Origin: Deltaproteobacteria bacterium
Lineage (GTDB): Bacteria > Desulfobacterota > Desulfobacteria > Desulfobacterales > UBA2156
Assembly (NCBI GenBank): GCA_019309485.1
Contig: JAFDGC010000022.1
Span: 1 to 35,026, forward strand
Direction of reading: 5' to 3'
Length of the DNA: 35,026 nt
In this document: positions 17,343-25,223 of the stretch, in pieces
Layout: each line of letters starts with the position of its first letter
Position numbering within the stretch: position 1 is the first letter of the stretch
Notes under the pieces: generated by a model
What the model saw: the letters and a program-made list of their open reading frames with translations, nothing else
What the model was told of the DNA's origin: nothing
The model's database searches: none
Translations under genes and position numbers: made by a program

Positions 17343-18170
17343 TCATAACTCACAGGCAGACGCGAAGGCCCTGCACGCAGTGGCGCCTTCACTGGCTTTC
17401 AGGCGCTGGATCAGCTCCCGGACCACGCTTTCCTTGCCCCCTTCCAGGATTTTGCCTTCCCGCTTGAACTTGGGGGCAAAGGTTTTAATCACGTGGGTGA
17501 GGGAACCTTCCAGCCCCACCTCCCGGGTCTTGACCCCGATATCCGCGGCGTTGAAGACCCGGATCGGGGCCTTCTCCCGGCATCCCGCCAGGAGCCGATC
17601 CACCCGCGGAAACCGCGGGGTATTCATCTCTCCGATAACGGTGATCAAGGCCGGTAACCGGCATTGGAGTCGCTCGTAACCGTCTTCCAGCCGCCGCTTG
17701 ACCGTGATGTGTTTGGGATTCACCGATTCTATGGCAAATACATAGGCGGCCTGGGGGATCCCCAGCCAGTCGGCCACTTGAGGACCGATCTGGGCCGTGT
17801 CCCCGTCGATGGCCTGCCGGCCGCAGAAAACAAGATCCCAGGACCCGACCTGTTGAATGGCCCGGGCCAGCGTAAAGGAAGTGGCCCAGGTATCGGCTCC
17901 GGCAAAGGCCCGGTCCGTGAGGAGCACTCCGGCGTCCGCGCCCATGCCCAAAGCTTCCGTTATGACGTCGATGGCCTGCATGGGTCCCATGGAAAGGGCC
18001 GTCACCTTCCCGCCGAACCGGTCCTTGAGGGTCAGGGCCGCTTCCAGGGCGTGGGCGTCGTCCGGGTTGATAATACTTTTCAGCCCTTCCCGGATGAGGT
18101 TCCCGGTCTTGGGATCCAGTTGCACTTCCGTGGTGTCCGGAACCTGCTTGATCAGTACAATGCTGTCCAT
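17343..18170 (-). CDS. etfB: Electron transfer flavoprotein beta subunit, bifurcating-type
   Basis: EtfB, 275 residues, carries the blocks KQVPDTTEVQLDPKTGNLIR, INPDDAHALEAAL, LTDRAFAGADTWATS and FCGRQAIDGDTAQIGPQ. These closely resemble EtfB of clostridial and acetogenic bifurcating ETFs, in which EtfB binds the bifurcating FAD in place of AMP. That resemblance, with the ferredoxin-bearing EtfA, suggests confurcation or bifurcation, although biochemistry would be needed. ATG 18170 has AGGA eight bases upstream; ATG 18176 is an alternative with poor spacing. It follows the CoA-transferase gene by 45 bases. Confidence 0.94.
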   Translation of the reverse strand: MDSIVLIKQVPDTTEVQLDPKTGNLIREGLKSIINPDDAHALEAALTLKDRFGGKVTALSMGPMQAIDVITEALGMGADAGVLLTDRAFAGADTWATSFTLARAIQQVGSWDLVFCGRQAIDGDTAQIGPQVADWLGIPQAAYVFAIESVNPKHITVKRRLEDGYERLQCRLPALITVIGEMNTPRFPRVDRLLAGCREKAPIRVFNAADIGVKTREVGLEGSLTHVIKTFAPKFKREGKILEGGKESVVRELIQRLKASEGATACRAFASACEL

Positions 18171-18215
18171 AAGCATCTTCCTCGTGAATTGATCGTTTCC
18201 TGTTTGGCAAAGAAG

Positions 18216-19409
18216 TCAGACGATCCCTCTCGATTTCAACCCTTCCACGGCGTGTTCCGGATACTCCAGTGCCTCGGAGAGGATCCTGGCATTGTGTTCC
18301 CCGAACCGTGGGGGAAAGGAAAGTTGCCGGTCGTTTTGGCGCATAAAGTCCGTGAGATACGGCGGGGGTGCCAGGGTGACCCGAAGGCCGGTGACGGGAT
18401 CCGTGGTATACAAAAGCCTGCGCTGTACCAGAGGATCTTCACACACCTCCTTGAGGGTCTGAATTTTGCTGATCGGCACCGTAATGGCCTTAAAAAGATC
18501 GATGAGGGTCTCGGAGGTCTCCTTTCGGGTGACGGCTTCGATTTCCTGATTCAAGCGGGCCACGTCCTTGATCCGTCCGGTGTTTTTCTCGTATTCGGGG
18601 CGATCAAGGGGTTTAAAAATCTCCTGAGATACCATGGATTTCCATTGGCGGTCGTTTCCCACGGCCAGATAGACGTATCCGTTTTTCGTCTTGTACACGG
18701 AAACCGGGGCGAAAAATTCATGAGTATTTCCCCTTCGGGTCGCTTTTTTTCCAAAAGTATCCGTCATGGTGATGGGGACGGTGAGCCAGGAAACCGAGGA
18801 CTCGAACATGGACAACTCGATCAAGGATCCTTGTCCCGTTTTCTCCCGGACGAAAAGGGCCTTCATGATCCGGCCGTAGGCGTGCTCGCTGGTTCCCATG
18901 TCGGGCAAGGGAATCCCCAGGACTTGGGGCGCGCCGTCGGCTTCCCCGGTCATCTCCATGAGACCGGATCGGGCCTGGAGGATGGGGTCATAGGCGGCTT
19001 CGTTGCTGTCCGGACCGAAACCCGTGACCCCCACCCAGATGATGTCCTTCTTGATGGATTTCAAGGTTTCGTAATCGATCCCCAGCTTGGCGTAATTTTT
19101 TGGAAGCTGGTTGGTGGCAAAAATATCGACGTTCAATTTTTCGATGAGGGAATGGAATATGGCCCGCCCCTCGGGGTCGGCAAGGTTCAGGGTGAGGGCC
19201 TCCTTTCCGGCGTTGATGCACAGATAATAGGTATTCATCCGCTCTTCCCCCAGGACGTTTTCCCCCACCCAGCGGTTGGGATCCCCGTAGACCGGGTGTT
19301 CCAAACGGATGACCCGCATCCCGTCCTGGGCCAGACGAAACGTCAGATACGGCAGGACGGTGGCCTGCTCCAGTGACAACACGGTCAGGTGCTTGAAGAG
19401 ATCCATCAT
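18216..19409 (-). CDS. Family III (CaiB/BaiF) acyl-CoA transferase
   Basis: This enzyme moves CoA between carboxylic acids through an aspartyl-CoA anhydride/thioester intermediate. It has 397 residues, normal for the family. The catalytic Asp is D170 in GIPLPDMGTS, at nearly the same number as Asp169 of formyl-CoA transferase. Other family blocks are LSLEQATVLPYLT, the NLADPEG region and KTGQGSLIELSMFES. The start at 19409 overlaps the ligase stop as ATGA and has AAAGGAG upstream, so the longer open frame to 19655 is rejected. In Aromatoleum a CoA-transferase of this family (IaaL) forms phenylsuccinyl-type CoA thioesters in indoleacetate breakdown. The same role, charging (2-aminophenyl)succinate, is inferred here. 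Confidence 0.92.
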   Translation of the reverse strand: MMDLFKHLTVLSLEQATVLPYLTFRLAQDGMRVIRLEHPVYGDPNRWVGENVLGEERMNTYYLCINAGKEALTLNLADPEGRAIFHSLIEKLNVDIFATNQLPKNYAKLGIDYETLKSIKKDIIWVGVTGFGPDSNEAAYDPILQARSGLMEMTGEADGAPQVLGIPLPDMGTSEHAYGRIMKALFVREKTGQGSLIELSMFESSVSWLTVPITMTDTFGKKATRRGNTHEFFAPVSVYKTKNGYVYLAVGNDRQWKSMVSQEIFKPLDRPEYEKNTGRIKDVARLNQEIEAVTRKETSETLIDLFKAITVPISKIQTLKEVCEDPLVQRRLLYTTDPVTGLRVTLAPPPYLTDFMRQNDRQLSFPPRFGEHNARILSEALEYPEHAVEGLKSRGIV

Positions 19410-20992
19410 ATCCGCTCCTTTTGTGAAGTTATCCAGGCATCCGCAGGAGGCTCCCGGGTGGGAATGCGCTCCACCGAAACCAGCAGGTGCTTGCGCACTT
19501 TGCCCAGGGCGGTGCGCGGAAAGTCGGTGCAAAAGGAAAACCCTTTCGGGATTTTGAAGGAGGCGATGCGTCCTTTGCAAAATTCGATCAACGCGGAAGG
19601 TTGCGGGGAAACCCCGTTTTTGGAGAGGATAAAGGCGTGTCCAACTTCCCCCCACTTTTCATCCGGAACCCCCACCACGGCCACTTCCTTGACATCCGGG
19701 TGTGATTCGATGACCTGTTCCACCTCTGCCGGATACACGTTTTCTCCGCCGGAAATATACATGTCCCCCACCCGGTCCACAAGATAGAAATAGCCGTCTT
19801 CGTCCATCCGGGCCAGGTCGCCGGTATGCAGTCTCCCTTCCCTGATCGTTTCCGCCGTCCTTTCGGGATCCATCCAGTATTCCTTCATCAGGATGGACCC
19901 TTTCACCACGATCTCTCCCACCGTCCCCGGCGGTACGGGACGGCCGTCCGGGTCCACCAGCCCCACCTCCGCATGGAAGACGGGCCGGCCCACGGTTCCC
20001 GGCTTGGACAAAAAGTCGTCCTCGGCGGCCCACAGGAGAATGGAGGTCTCCGTCTGCCCCATAATCTGGCGGAGCCGGAAACCGGCTTCCCGGCACCGGG
20101 AAAGGAGTTCGGGGGTGGTCTTTTCCCCGCCGATGGCGCAGACACGCAGGGAAGATAAGTCCTTTCGTTCTTTCGGGTGCACCTCAAGGAGGGATTTATA
20201 GACCGCGGGTACCCCCAGGAGTTTCGTCACCTTGTACTGCTCGATATCCCGGTAGGTGCGGATGGGGTCGAACCGGGAATGCAAAATCAGGGTGGCGCCT
20301 TTGTAAAGGGCCGGGGATGCCTGAATGAAAAGCCCGCCGGAGTGAAACAGCGGGAGCAGAATCAGCATCATATCGTCGAAATGGAGTTTAAAGAAAATTT
20401 CTGCATTGAGGCAGTTGAAAAAAGTCTTGCGATGGGTCAACACCGCCCCCTTGGGTTTCCCAGTGGTCCCTGAGGTATACATAATGACTTGGGGTTCCGT
20501 CGGATCCAGAGGGCTTAAGTATTTGCTGAGAAACGGGGCTTTTCCATCGAAAGTCGCTGTTTCCGCGTGATAGTCGATGAAGGGCGTTTCCTCCGGTCGC
20601 CCCCCCAGGCAGCTTAAGAGAAGCGGCGGGCGGGCGGTGTTTACGGAAAGGATTTGGATTCTATCGACCTGATCGGCTCCGAAGATAAAGAGTCTGGGTC
20701 GGGCATTTTTCAGGATGTATTCCAGTTCCGGAGCCGCCAGGCGGAAGTTTATGGGGACGAAAATGGCTCCGATCCGGGCGGCGGCCATGTAAATCTCCAT
20801 GAACTCGGGGCAGTTTTTCAACATCACCGCCACCCGATCCCCCTTTTCGATCCCCAGGTCCTGGAGCCAGCAGGCGGCACGATTCACCCGCCGATGCAAC
20901 TCCAGATAGCTGATGGAGCTCCCTTCGAACCGGATAGCCGTCTTGCCGGGGTGCAGTTCACTCCACCGCTGGACCCACCAGGCGATGTTCAT
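19406..20992 (-). CDS. AMP-forming acyl-CoA ligase (ANL superfamily), first gene of the operon
   Basis: This is an acid:CoA ligase of about 528 residues. It has the A3 motif YTSGTTGKPKGAVLTH, a GQTETS A5 motif, the A7/A8 hinge TGDLARMDEDGYFYLVDR and VGDMYISGGENVYPAEVE, and the catalytic Lys in TALGKVRKH near the C-terminus. It resembles fatty-acid/benzoate-type ligases rather than the PaaK ligase at 6994, so the operon has two unrelated ligases. The start chosen, ATG 20992, gives the usual N-terminus (MNIAWWVQRW) but has no Shine-Dalgarno sequence. ATG 21004 is possible and would make the message leaderless, because the predicted promoter starts near 21005. Substrate unknown; indoleacetate, a ring-opened intermediate or a side product such as 2-aminobenzoate are candidates. 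Confidence 0.9.
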   Translation of the reverse strand: MNIAWWVQRWSELHPGKTAIRFEGSSISYLELHRRVNRAACWLQDLGIEKGDRVAVMLKNCPEFMEIYMAAARIGAIFVPINFRLAAPELEYILKNARPRLFIFGADQVDRIQILSVNTARPPLLLSCLGGRPEETPFIDYHAETATFDGKAPFLSKYLSPLDPTEPQVIMYTSGTTGKPKGAVLTHRKTFFNCLNAEIFFKLHFDDMMLILLPLFHSGGLFIQASPALYKGATLILHSRFDPIRTYRDIEQYKVTKLLGVPAVYKSLLEVHPKERKDLSSLRVCAIGGEKTTPELLSRCREAGFRLRQIMGQTETSILLWAAEDDFLSKPGTVGRPVFHAEVGLVDPDGRPVPPGTVGEIVVKGSILMKEYWMDPERTAETIREGRLHTGDLARMDEDGYFYLVDRVGDMYISGGENVYPAEVEQVIESHPDVKEVAVVGVPDEKWGEVGHAFILSKNGVSPQPSALIEFCKGRIASFKIPKGFSFCTDFPRTALGKVRKHLLVSVERIPTREPPADAWITSQKERI

Positions 20993-21011
20993 GGACTTTA
21001 TCATCACTGAA

Positions 21012-21041
21012 TGTATACTGTATACCAAAAAGCCCTGTCAA
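21012..21041 (-). promoter_or_regulatory. Minus-strand operon promoter with overlapping GTATAC-N-GTATAC operator
   Basis: On the minus strand a consensus TTGACA -35 box (21041-21036) is followed after 18 bases by TATACA (21017-21012) as -10 box. The -10 box lies inside the inverted repeat GTATAC-T-GTATAC at 21013-21025. The predicted start point near 21005 leaves almost no leader before the ligase. A bound repressor would block polymerase. The GntR/FCD regulator at 14258 is the likely ligand, by its family's preference for such sites. Confidence 0.7.
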
Positions 21042-21198
21042 TGAAAAAGATGCCATCTCCGCGGCAAGGCGCATAACCGCAATGAATGCCGGAAGGAGCG
21101 GCCGAAACGCCTTGGCAGGCGGGTGCGTCCGCCAAAAGGCTCGTTGACATTCTCCCTTTGTGGTCTGTCTTTCTTTTGACGGTCCGGCATATTTCTCC

Positions 21199-21227
21199 TT
21201 GACAAGGCACCTGTATACCGTATACAG
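21199..21227 (+). promoter_or_regulatory. Plus-strand promoter with overlapping palindromic operator
   Basis: TTGACA (21199-21204) is followed after 16 bases by TATACA (21221-21226). The 17-base stretch at 21211-21227 is a perfect palindrome around the core TGTATACCGTATACA. It matches the operator at 21012 in 12 of the 13 core bases. This would drive the dehydrogenase/hydratase gene in parallel with the divergent operon. Confidence 0.7.
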
Positions 21228-21233
21228 CTATTG

Positions 21234-21490
21234 TCGAGCGATGCATGCTTACGGGTCTGACGAGAAAACCGGCGGAATGCCCTGTTTGACCGGAACACGT
21301 CCCGTAAACCCCGCGTTTTAAGACAGGCTCACGGGAAGCGTTCCGGTCGCTCGCGAATCCCGTAGCCCCGCAATGCGGGATTTCCGCTTCGCTCCAATCC
21401 GCGAAGCAGTGCCGTCAGGCAGAACCGGCGGGGAATGCGCTCGCTGCTGCGGTTCAACCTGTTTACCCAATCCAGCGCAAGGGAGGTTCG
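21234..21490 (+). other. Long untranslated leader of the HADH/ECH gene with small hairpins
   Basis: About 257 bases separate the predicted start point from ATG 21491. Two perfect small hairpins are visible: CCCGCAATGCGGG at 21367-21379, and GCTTCGC (21386-21392) pairing with GCGAAGC (21401-21407). No T run follows either, so they are not terminators. I recognise no known riboswitch and no convincing gene here. Confidence 0.4.
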
Positions 21491-23515
21491 ATGCATTTCG
21501 ACACCCGGCTCTACCCGACTGTTTTCAACCCGTTGTTGATCACGCCGTCCCGACCCCTTCCCAAAAAGATCGCCGTCATCGGCGCTGGCACCATCGGCCC
21601 GGACATCGGCTATTATCTCAAGAGTGCGCTTCCCGAGAGCACCCTCATCCTGGTGGATGTGGTGGAAGCCCCCCTGAAAGCCGCCGAAAAGCGTCTTTTG
21701 GGGTATGCCCAAAAGGCCGTCGAAAAAAAGAAGATGCGTCCCGAGCAGGCCCAGGCAGTGTGCGAAAATATTATTTATACCCTCGATTATGACCAAATCG
21801 CCGACTGCGAACTGGTCATCGAAGCGGCCACCGAAGCCATTCCATTGAAGCAGCGCATCTTTGCCGCCGTTGAAAAAAGGGTTTCGGAGAAGGCCGTTAT
21901 CACCTCCAATACGAGTTCCATCCCGGCCCAGCGCCTCTTTTCGGAAATGCACCACCCGGAACGGGCCACCGTGACCCATTTCTTCGCCCCGGCATGGCGC
22001 AGCCTCCCGGTGGAAGTGATTCACTGGGAAAAAGTCGAACGGCAGGTGCTCGATGATCTCTTCTGGTTTTTCGCCAGGACCGGAAAAGCCCCCATCCTCA
22101 CGGCGGATGCCATCTGCTTTGTCCTGGACCGCATCTTCGACAACTGGTGCAATGAGGCGGCCCATCTCCTCTCCGACGCCACGGCCTCTCAGATCGATAA
22201 AACCGCCGAGGAATTCGTCTTCGCCGGGCCTTTTTACGTTTTGAACCTGGCCAACGGGAACCCCATCATCATCGAAACCAACACCCTGCAAATGGAAGAA
22301 GGGGAGCACTACCGGCCGGCATCCATTTTGGCTTCGGTGGAACGATGGAAGACCCATCGCCCCGGAACTCAAATTCAGGTCCCCGAGCCGGTCCGGGAAA
22401 AGGTCCGGGACCGGCTCCTGGGGATTCTTTTCTCCCAAACCGTGGACATCATCGATCGGGGGATCGGAACCCCGGAGGATGTGAACTTCGGATGCCAGGT
22501 GGCACTGGGGTTCCGCAAAGGCCCCCTGGATATCATGAGAGACATGGGCGAGGCACCGGTGAACCGAATCCTGGAACGCTTCAAGGACGAGCGCCCGGGA
22601 TTTCCACAACCTGAAAAGGCTTTGTCGGCGTACCAGGATTTTTACCGGCACCTCCTCGTGGATGAAAAGGACGGAATCCGGATCCTGACCCTCCGGCGGC
22701 CCCAGGCCATGAACGCCCTCAACGATGAAATCCTCGACGAGCTCCTGTCTGTTTTAAAAAAAGGGGCACAAGACCCTTCCGTTGAAGGCTTCGTCCTCAC
22801 CGGGTATGGCACGGGGGCCTTTTCGGCCGGCGCCGAGATCGGAAAATTTCCCCGAATGCTCGGTGACGAAACCGCCTCCATGGCCTACGCCCGGGAGTGC
22901 GCCCGGGTGCAGTCCTTTTTGGATCATATGGAAAAACCCGTGGTGGCGGCCCTCAACGGCCTGGCCCTGGGCGGCGGCCTGGAGCTGGCCATCCGTTGCC
23001 ATGCCATCGTGGCCAAGGAAAACGCCCGGCTCCAGTTTCCAGAAATCACCCTGGGGATCCTTCCGGGCATCGGCGGATGCATCGTCCCTTATCGCAAATG
23101 GCCCATGGGGGCGGCGGTGTTCCATGACATGATTCTTTCGGGGAGACCCCTTTCCGCAAAGGAAGCCGATGAAATCGGGATGGTGGACCGCACCGCAAAG
23201 ACATACCCGGAGATGATCCAGGCTGCGGTGGAAACGGCCAAAAAACTTAGAGGGGCCGTTCCCCGCATCCCGGACGCCCCTGTGGATATTCCGGAAATCC
23301 GCGTCCCGGAAACACCAGCATCCGGAAAGCTTTTGTTGAGCAGGGAAGCGGTGGCCATCGCCGCCGACACCATCCGGGAGGGGGCGGTTTGTTCGACCCT
23401 TTCCGAGGCCCTTGAAAAAGGATATGCAGGGTTTGGAAAGATCGCCTGCACGCGGGCGGCCAAAGAGGGAATTACGGCCTTCTTGGAAAAACGAAAGCCG
23501 GTGTTTGAACAATAA
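21491..23515 (+). CDS. 3-Hydroxyacyl-CoA dehydrogenase / enoyl-CoA hydratase fusion
   Basis: This bifunctional beta-oxidation enzyme, 674 residues, hydrates an enoyl-CoA and oxidises the resulting 3-hydroxyacyl-CoA with NAD. The N-terminal NAD-binding domain has IGAGTIGPDIG at 30-40, SNTSS with the active-site Ser, and the catalytic His in THFFAP. The C-terminal crotonase domain (about 410 onward) has the oxyanion segment GAFSAGAEI. Both crotonase Glu residues are present, E498 in GGGLEL and E518 in FPEITLG, so hydratase activity is expected. The domain order is the reverse of E. coli FadB and like archaeal fusions. ATG 21491 follows GGGAGG by four bases. Transcribed divergently from the iaa-like operon with the same operator type, it probably converts 2-aminocinnamoyl-CoA to 2-aminobenzoylacetyl-CoA. 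Confidence 0.92.
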   Translation: MHFDTRLYPTVFNPLLITPSRPLPKKIAVIGAGTIGPDIGYYLKSALPESTLILVDVVEAPLKAAEKRLLGYAQKAVEKKKMRPEQAQAVCENIIYTLDYDQIADCELVIEAATEAIPLKQRIFAAVEKRVSEKAVITSNTSSIPAQRLFSEMHHPERATVTHFFAPAWRSLPVEVIHWEKVERQVLDDLFWFFARTGKAPILTADAICFVLDRIFDNWCNEAAHLLSDATASQIDKTAEEFVFAGPFYVLNLANGNPIIIETNTLQMEEGEHYRPASILASVERWKTHRPGTQIQVPEPVREKVRDRLLGILFSQTVDIIDRGIGTPEDVNFGCQVALGFRKGPLDIMRDMGEAPVNRILERFKDERPGFPQPEKALSAYQDFYRHLLVDEKDGIRILTLRRPQAMNALNDEILDELLSVLKKGAQDPSVEGFVLTGYGTGAFSAGAEIGKFPRMLGDETASMAYARECARVQSFLDHMEKPVVAALNGLALGGGLELAIRCHAIVAKENARLQFPEITLGILPGIGGCIVPYRKWPMGAAVFHDMILSGRPLSAKEADEIGMVDRTAKTYPEMIQAAVETAKKLRGAVPRIPDAPVDIPEIRVPETPASGKLLLSREAVAIAADTIREGAVCSTLSEALEKGYAGFGKIACTRAAKEGITAFLEKRKPVFEQ

Positions 23516-23708
23516 CGGGATCGGAAAAATCAAAAATAGGATGGCAAAGTAAGAACCCTTACACGACCTGAAAACACACTTTTCCTGCCGGAATCCCGGC
23601 AGTAAAATCGTTGTTCCATTTATGTTCCATTCGTCGGGGGGAAGGGCTTTGCGGTATCTGAGTACCGCAACGCCCATGCAAGGGACACCTAATCAATAAG
23701 GAGGATTT
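23516..23708 (+). other. Intergenic region with two hairpins and a repeat fragment
   Basis: A 14-base segment at 23539-23552 is an inverted copy of part of the 1761-1907 repeat. A terminator-like hairpin follows: CTGCCGG (23585-23591) pairs with CCGGCAG (23596-23602), though the T run after it is weak. A stronger stem lies at 23644-23675: TTGCGGTA pairs perfectly with TACCGCAA around the loop TCTGAG, and after one mismatch GGGC pairs with GCCC. It lies 33 bases before TrpB2 and could affect its expression. Confidence 0.5.
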
Positions 23709-25085
23709 ATGCAGGTCAAAAAGATTTTTCTGCCCGAGTCTGAGTTGCCGCGTCAATGGTACAACATCGCCGCAGACATGCCCACGCCCTTGGAACCGCC
23801 GCTGCATCCGGGAACCGGGGAACCCATCGGTCCCGACGCCCTGGCACCGATTTTTCCCATGCCGCTTATCGAGCAGGAAGTCAGCCAGGAGCGGTTCATT
23901 GATATCCCGGAACCTGTGCTGGAAAAATACCTCATCTGGCGTCCCACCCCCATGTACCGGGCCTTCAACCTGGAAAAGCACCTGGATACACCCGCAAAAA
24001 TCTATTTTAAAAATGAAGGCGTCAGCCCGCCGGGGAGTCACAAGCCCAACACCGCCCTGGCCCAGGCATACTACAACAAAATCAGCGGCACCAAGCGGAT
24101 CACCACCGAGACCGGCGCCGGCCAATGGGGAAGTGCCTTGTCCATGTGCTGCAGCCTTTTCGGGCTGGAGTGCAAAGTCTACATGGTAAAAATCAGCTAC
24201 CAGCAGAAGCCCTACCGCCGCCTCATGATGGAGACCTGGGGCGCCACGTGTATTCCGAGTCCCAGCAGTGAAACCAATGCGGGGCGGAAGATCCTCGAAA
24301 AGAATCCGGATTCTCCGGGAAGCCTGGGGATCGCCATCAGCGAAGCCGTGGAAGCCGCCGTCACGGATGAAAACACCAAGTACTCCCTGGGGAGCGTGTT
24401 GAACCATGTGATGCTCCACCAGACCATTGTGGGCCAGGAAGCCCAAAAGCAAATGGCCCTTTTCGGGGATTATCCGGACGTGGTCATCGGCTGCGCCGGC
24501 GGCGGAAGCAACTTTGCCGGTATGACGTTTCCGTTCATACGGGATAAAATCAACGGCAAGCAGGTGGAAATCCTGGCGGTGGAACCGGCCTCCTGCCCCA
24601 CCATGACCCGGGGACCCTTTGCCTACGACTTCGGGGATACGGTCCAGATGACACCCCTTTTACCCATGTATACCCTGGGCCACAGCTTCGTTCCGGAACC
24701 GATCCATGCCGGTGGCTTGCGGTATCACGGCATGGCGCCTTTGGTGAGCCAGCTGATCCTGGACGGACTGATCACGCCCCTTGCCGTTCACCAGCTGGAA
24801 ACCTTCGAAGCCGGCATCACCTTTGCCCGCACCGAAGGTTTTATCAGCGCTCCGGAAACAGACCATGCGGTGGCGGCCCTGATTCGGGAAGCCAAGAAGG
24901 CAAAGGAAGAAGGGAAAGAAAAGGTTATTTTACTCAACTGGAGCGGGCACGGGCTGGTGGATATGGCCGCTTACGAGGCGTATCTCTCCGGGAAGCTCAA
25001 AAACCACGAACTTCCCCAGGAGGAAATCGATCGGGCGCTCTCGGACATCGCTCCGCTGCCCAAGCCCAAGCAATACAAAAAATAA
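23709..25085 (+). CDS. trpB: TrpB2-type tryptophan synthase beta-like protein
   Basis: This PLP enzyme, 458 residues, belongs to the TrpB2 branch rather than the TrpA-dependent TrpB1 branch. It has the longer N-terminal part and the PLP Lys K112 in [19 protein letters not shown] replaces the ETGAGQHG of TrpB1, and the phosphate-binding loop is [10 protein letters not shown]. TrpB2 enzymes condense indole with serine to tryptophan, usually without TrpA. No other trp biosynthesis gene is nearby. Instead iorAB follow, a neighbourhood also known for TrpB2 in archaea. ATG 23709 has GGAGG four bases upstream. I infer a catabolic job: capturing free indole as tryptophan, which after transamination would be oxidised by IorAB to indoleacetyl-CoA. 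Serine or tryptophan breakdown in the reverse sense is an alternative. Confidence 0.92.
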   Translation: MQVKKIFLPESELPRQWYNIAADMPTPLEPPLHPGTGEPIGPDALAPIFPMPLIEQEVSQERFIDIPEPVLEKYLIWRPTPMYRAFNLEKHLDTPAKIYFKNEGVSPPGSHKPNTALAQAYYNKISGTKRITTETGAGQWGSALSMCCSLFGLECKVYMVKISYQQKPYRRLMMETWGATCIPSPSSETNAGRKILEKNPDSPGSLGIAISEAVEAAVTDENTKYSLGSVLNHVMLHQTIVGQEAQKQMALFGDYPDVVIGCAGGGSNFAGMTFPFIRDKINGKQVEILAVEPASCPTMTRGPFAYDFGDTVQMTPLLPMYTLGHSFVPEPIHAGGLRYHGMAPLVSQLILDGLITPLAVHQLETFEAGITFARTEGFISAPETDHAVAALIREAKKAKEEGKEKVILLNWSGHGLVDMAAYEAYLSGKLKNHELPQEEIDRALSDIAPLPKPKQYKK

Positions 25086-25088
25086 AAT

Positions 25089-25133
25089 AGGGTCCGAGGG
25101 GTCAAGGGGTCAAGGGGTCAAGGGGTCGAGGGG
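25089..25133. repeat. Short array of 9-bp GGGGTCAAG repeats
   Basis: About four copies of GGGGTCAAG or a one-base variant lie just after the TrpB2 stop. The same 9-base family recurs at 33843-34022 and 34829-34930, always between genes. The rest of the gap to 25224 shows nothing I can identify. Confidence 0.8.
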
Positions 25134-25223
25134 AAAGCATTCGGTTGTTTTCCAGGACTCGGCCCCTCGGCACTTTGGGCGGGAACAAAATCGGCCTTCT
25201 ATGATTGAGGCAAGCATATCATT

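Noticed and set aside
18406-20480. Single GTATAC motifs at 18406-18411 and 20475-20480
   Set aside because: They lie inside coding regions and lack the second half-site, so they are not counted as operators.
21367-21407. Hairpins in the HADH/ECH leader as a riboswitch
   Set aside because: Two short stems are not enough, and no known riboswitch core could be recognised.
21329-22651. 440-residue minus-strand open frame over the fusion gene
   Set aside because: Antisense shadow without motifs, opposite to a well supported beta-oxidation enzyme.
23709-25085. TrpB as part of a tryptophan biosynthesis operon
   Set aside because: No trpA, trpC, trpD, trpE or trpF gene is nearby, and the protein is of the TrpB2 type next to iorAB.
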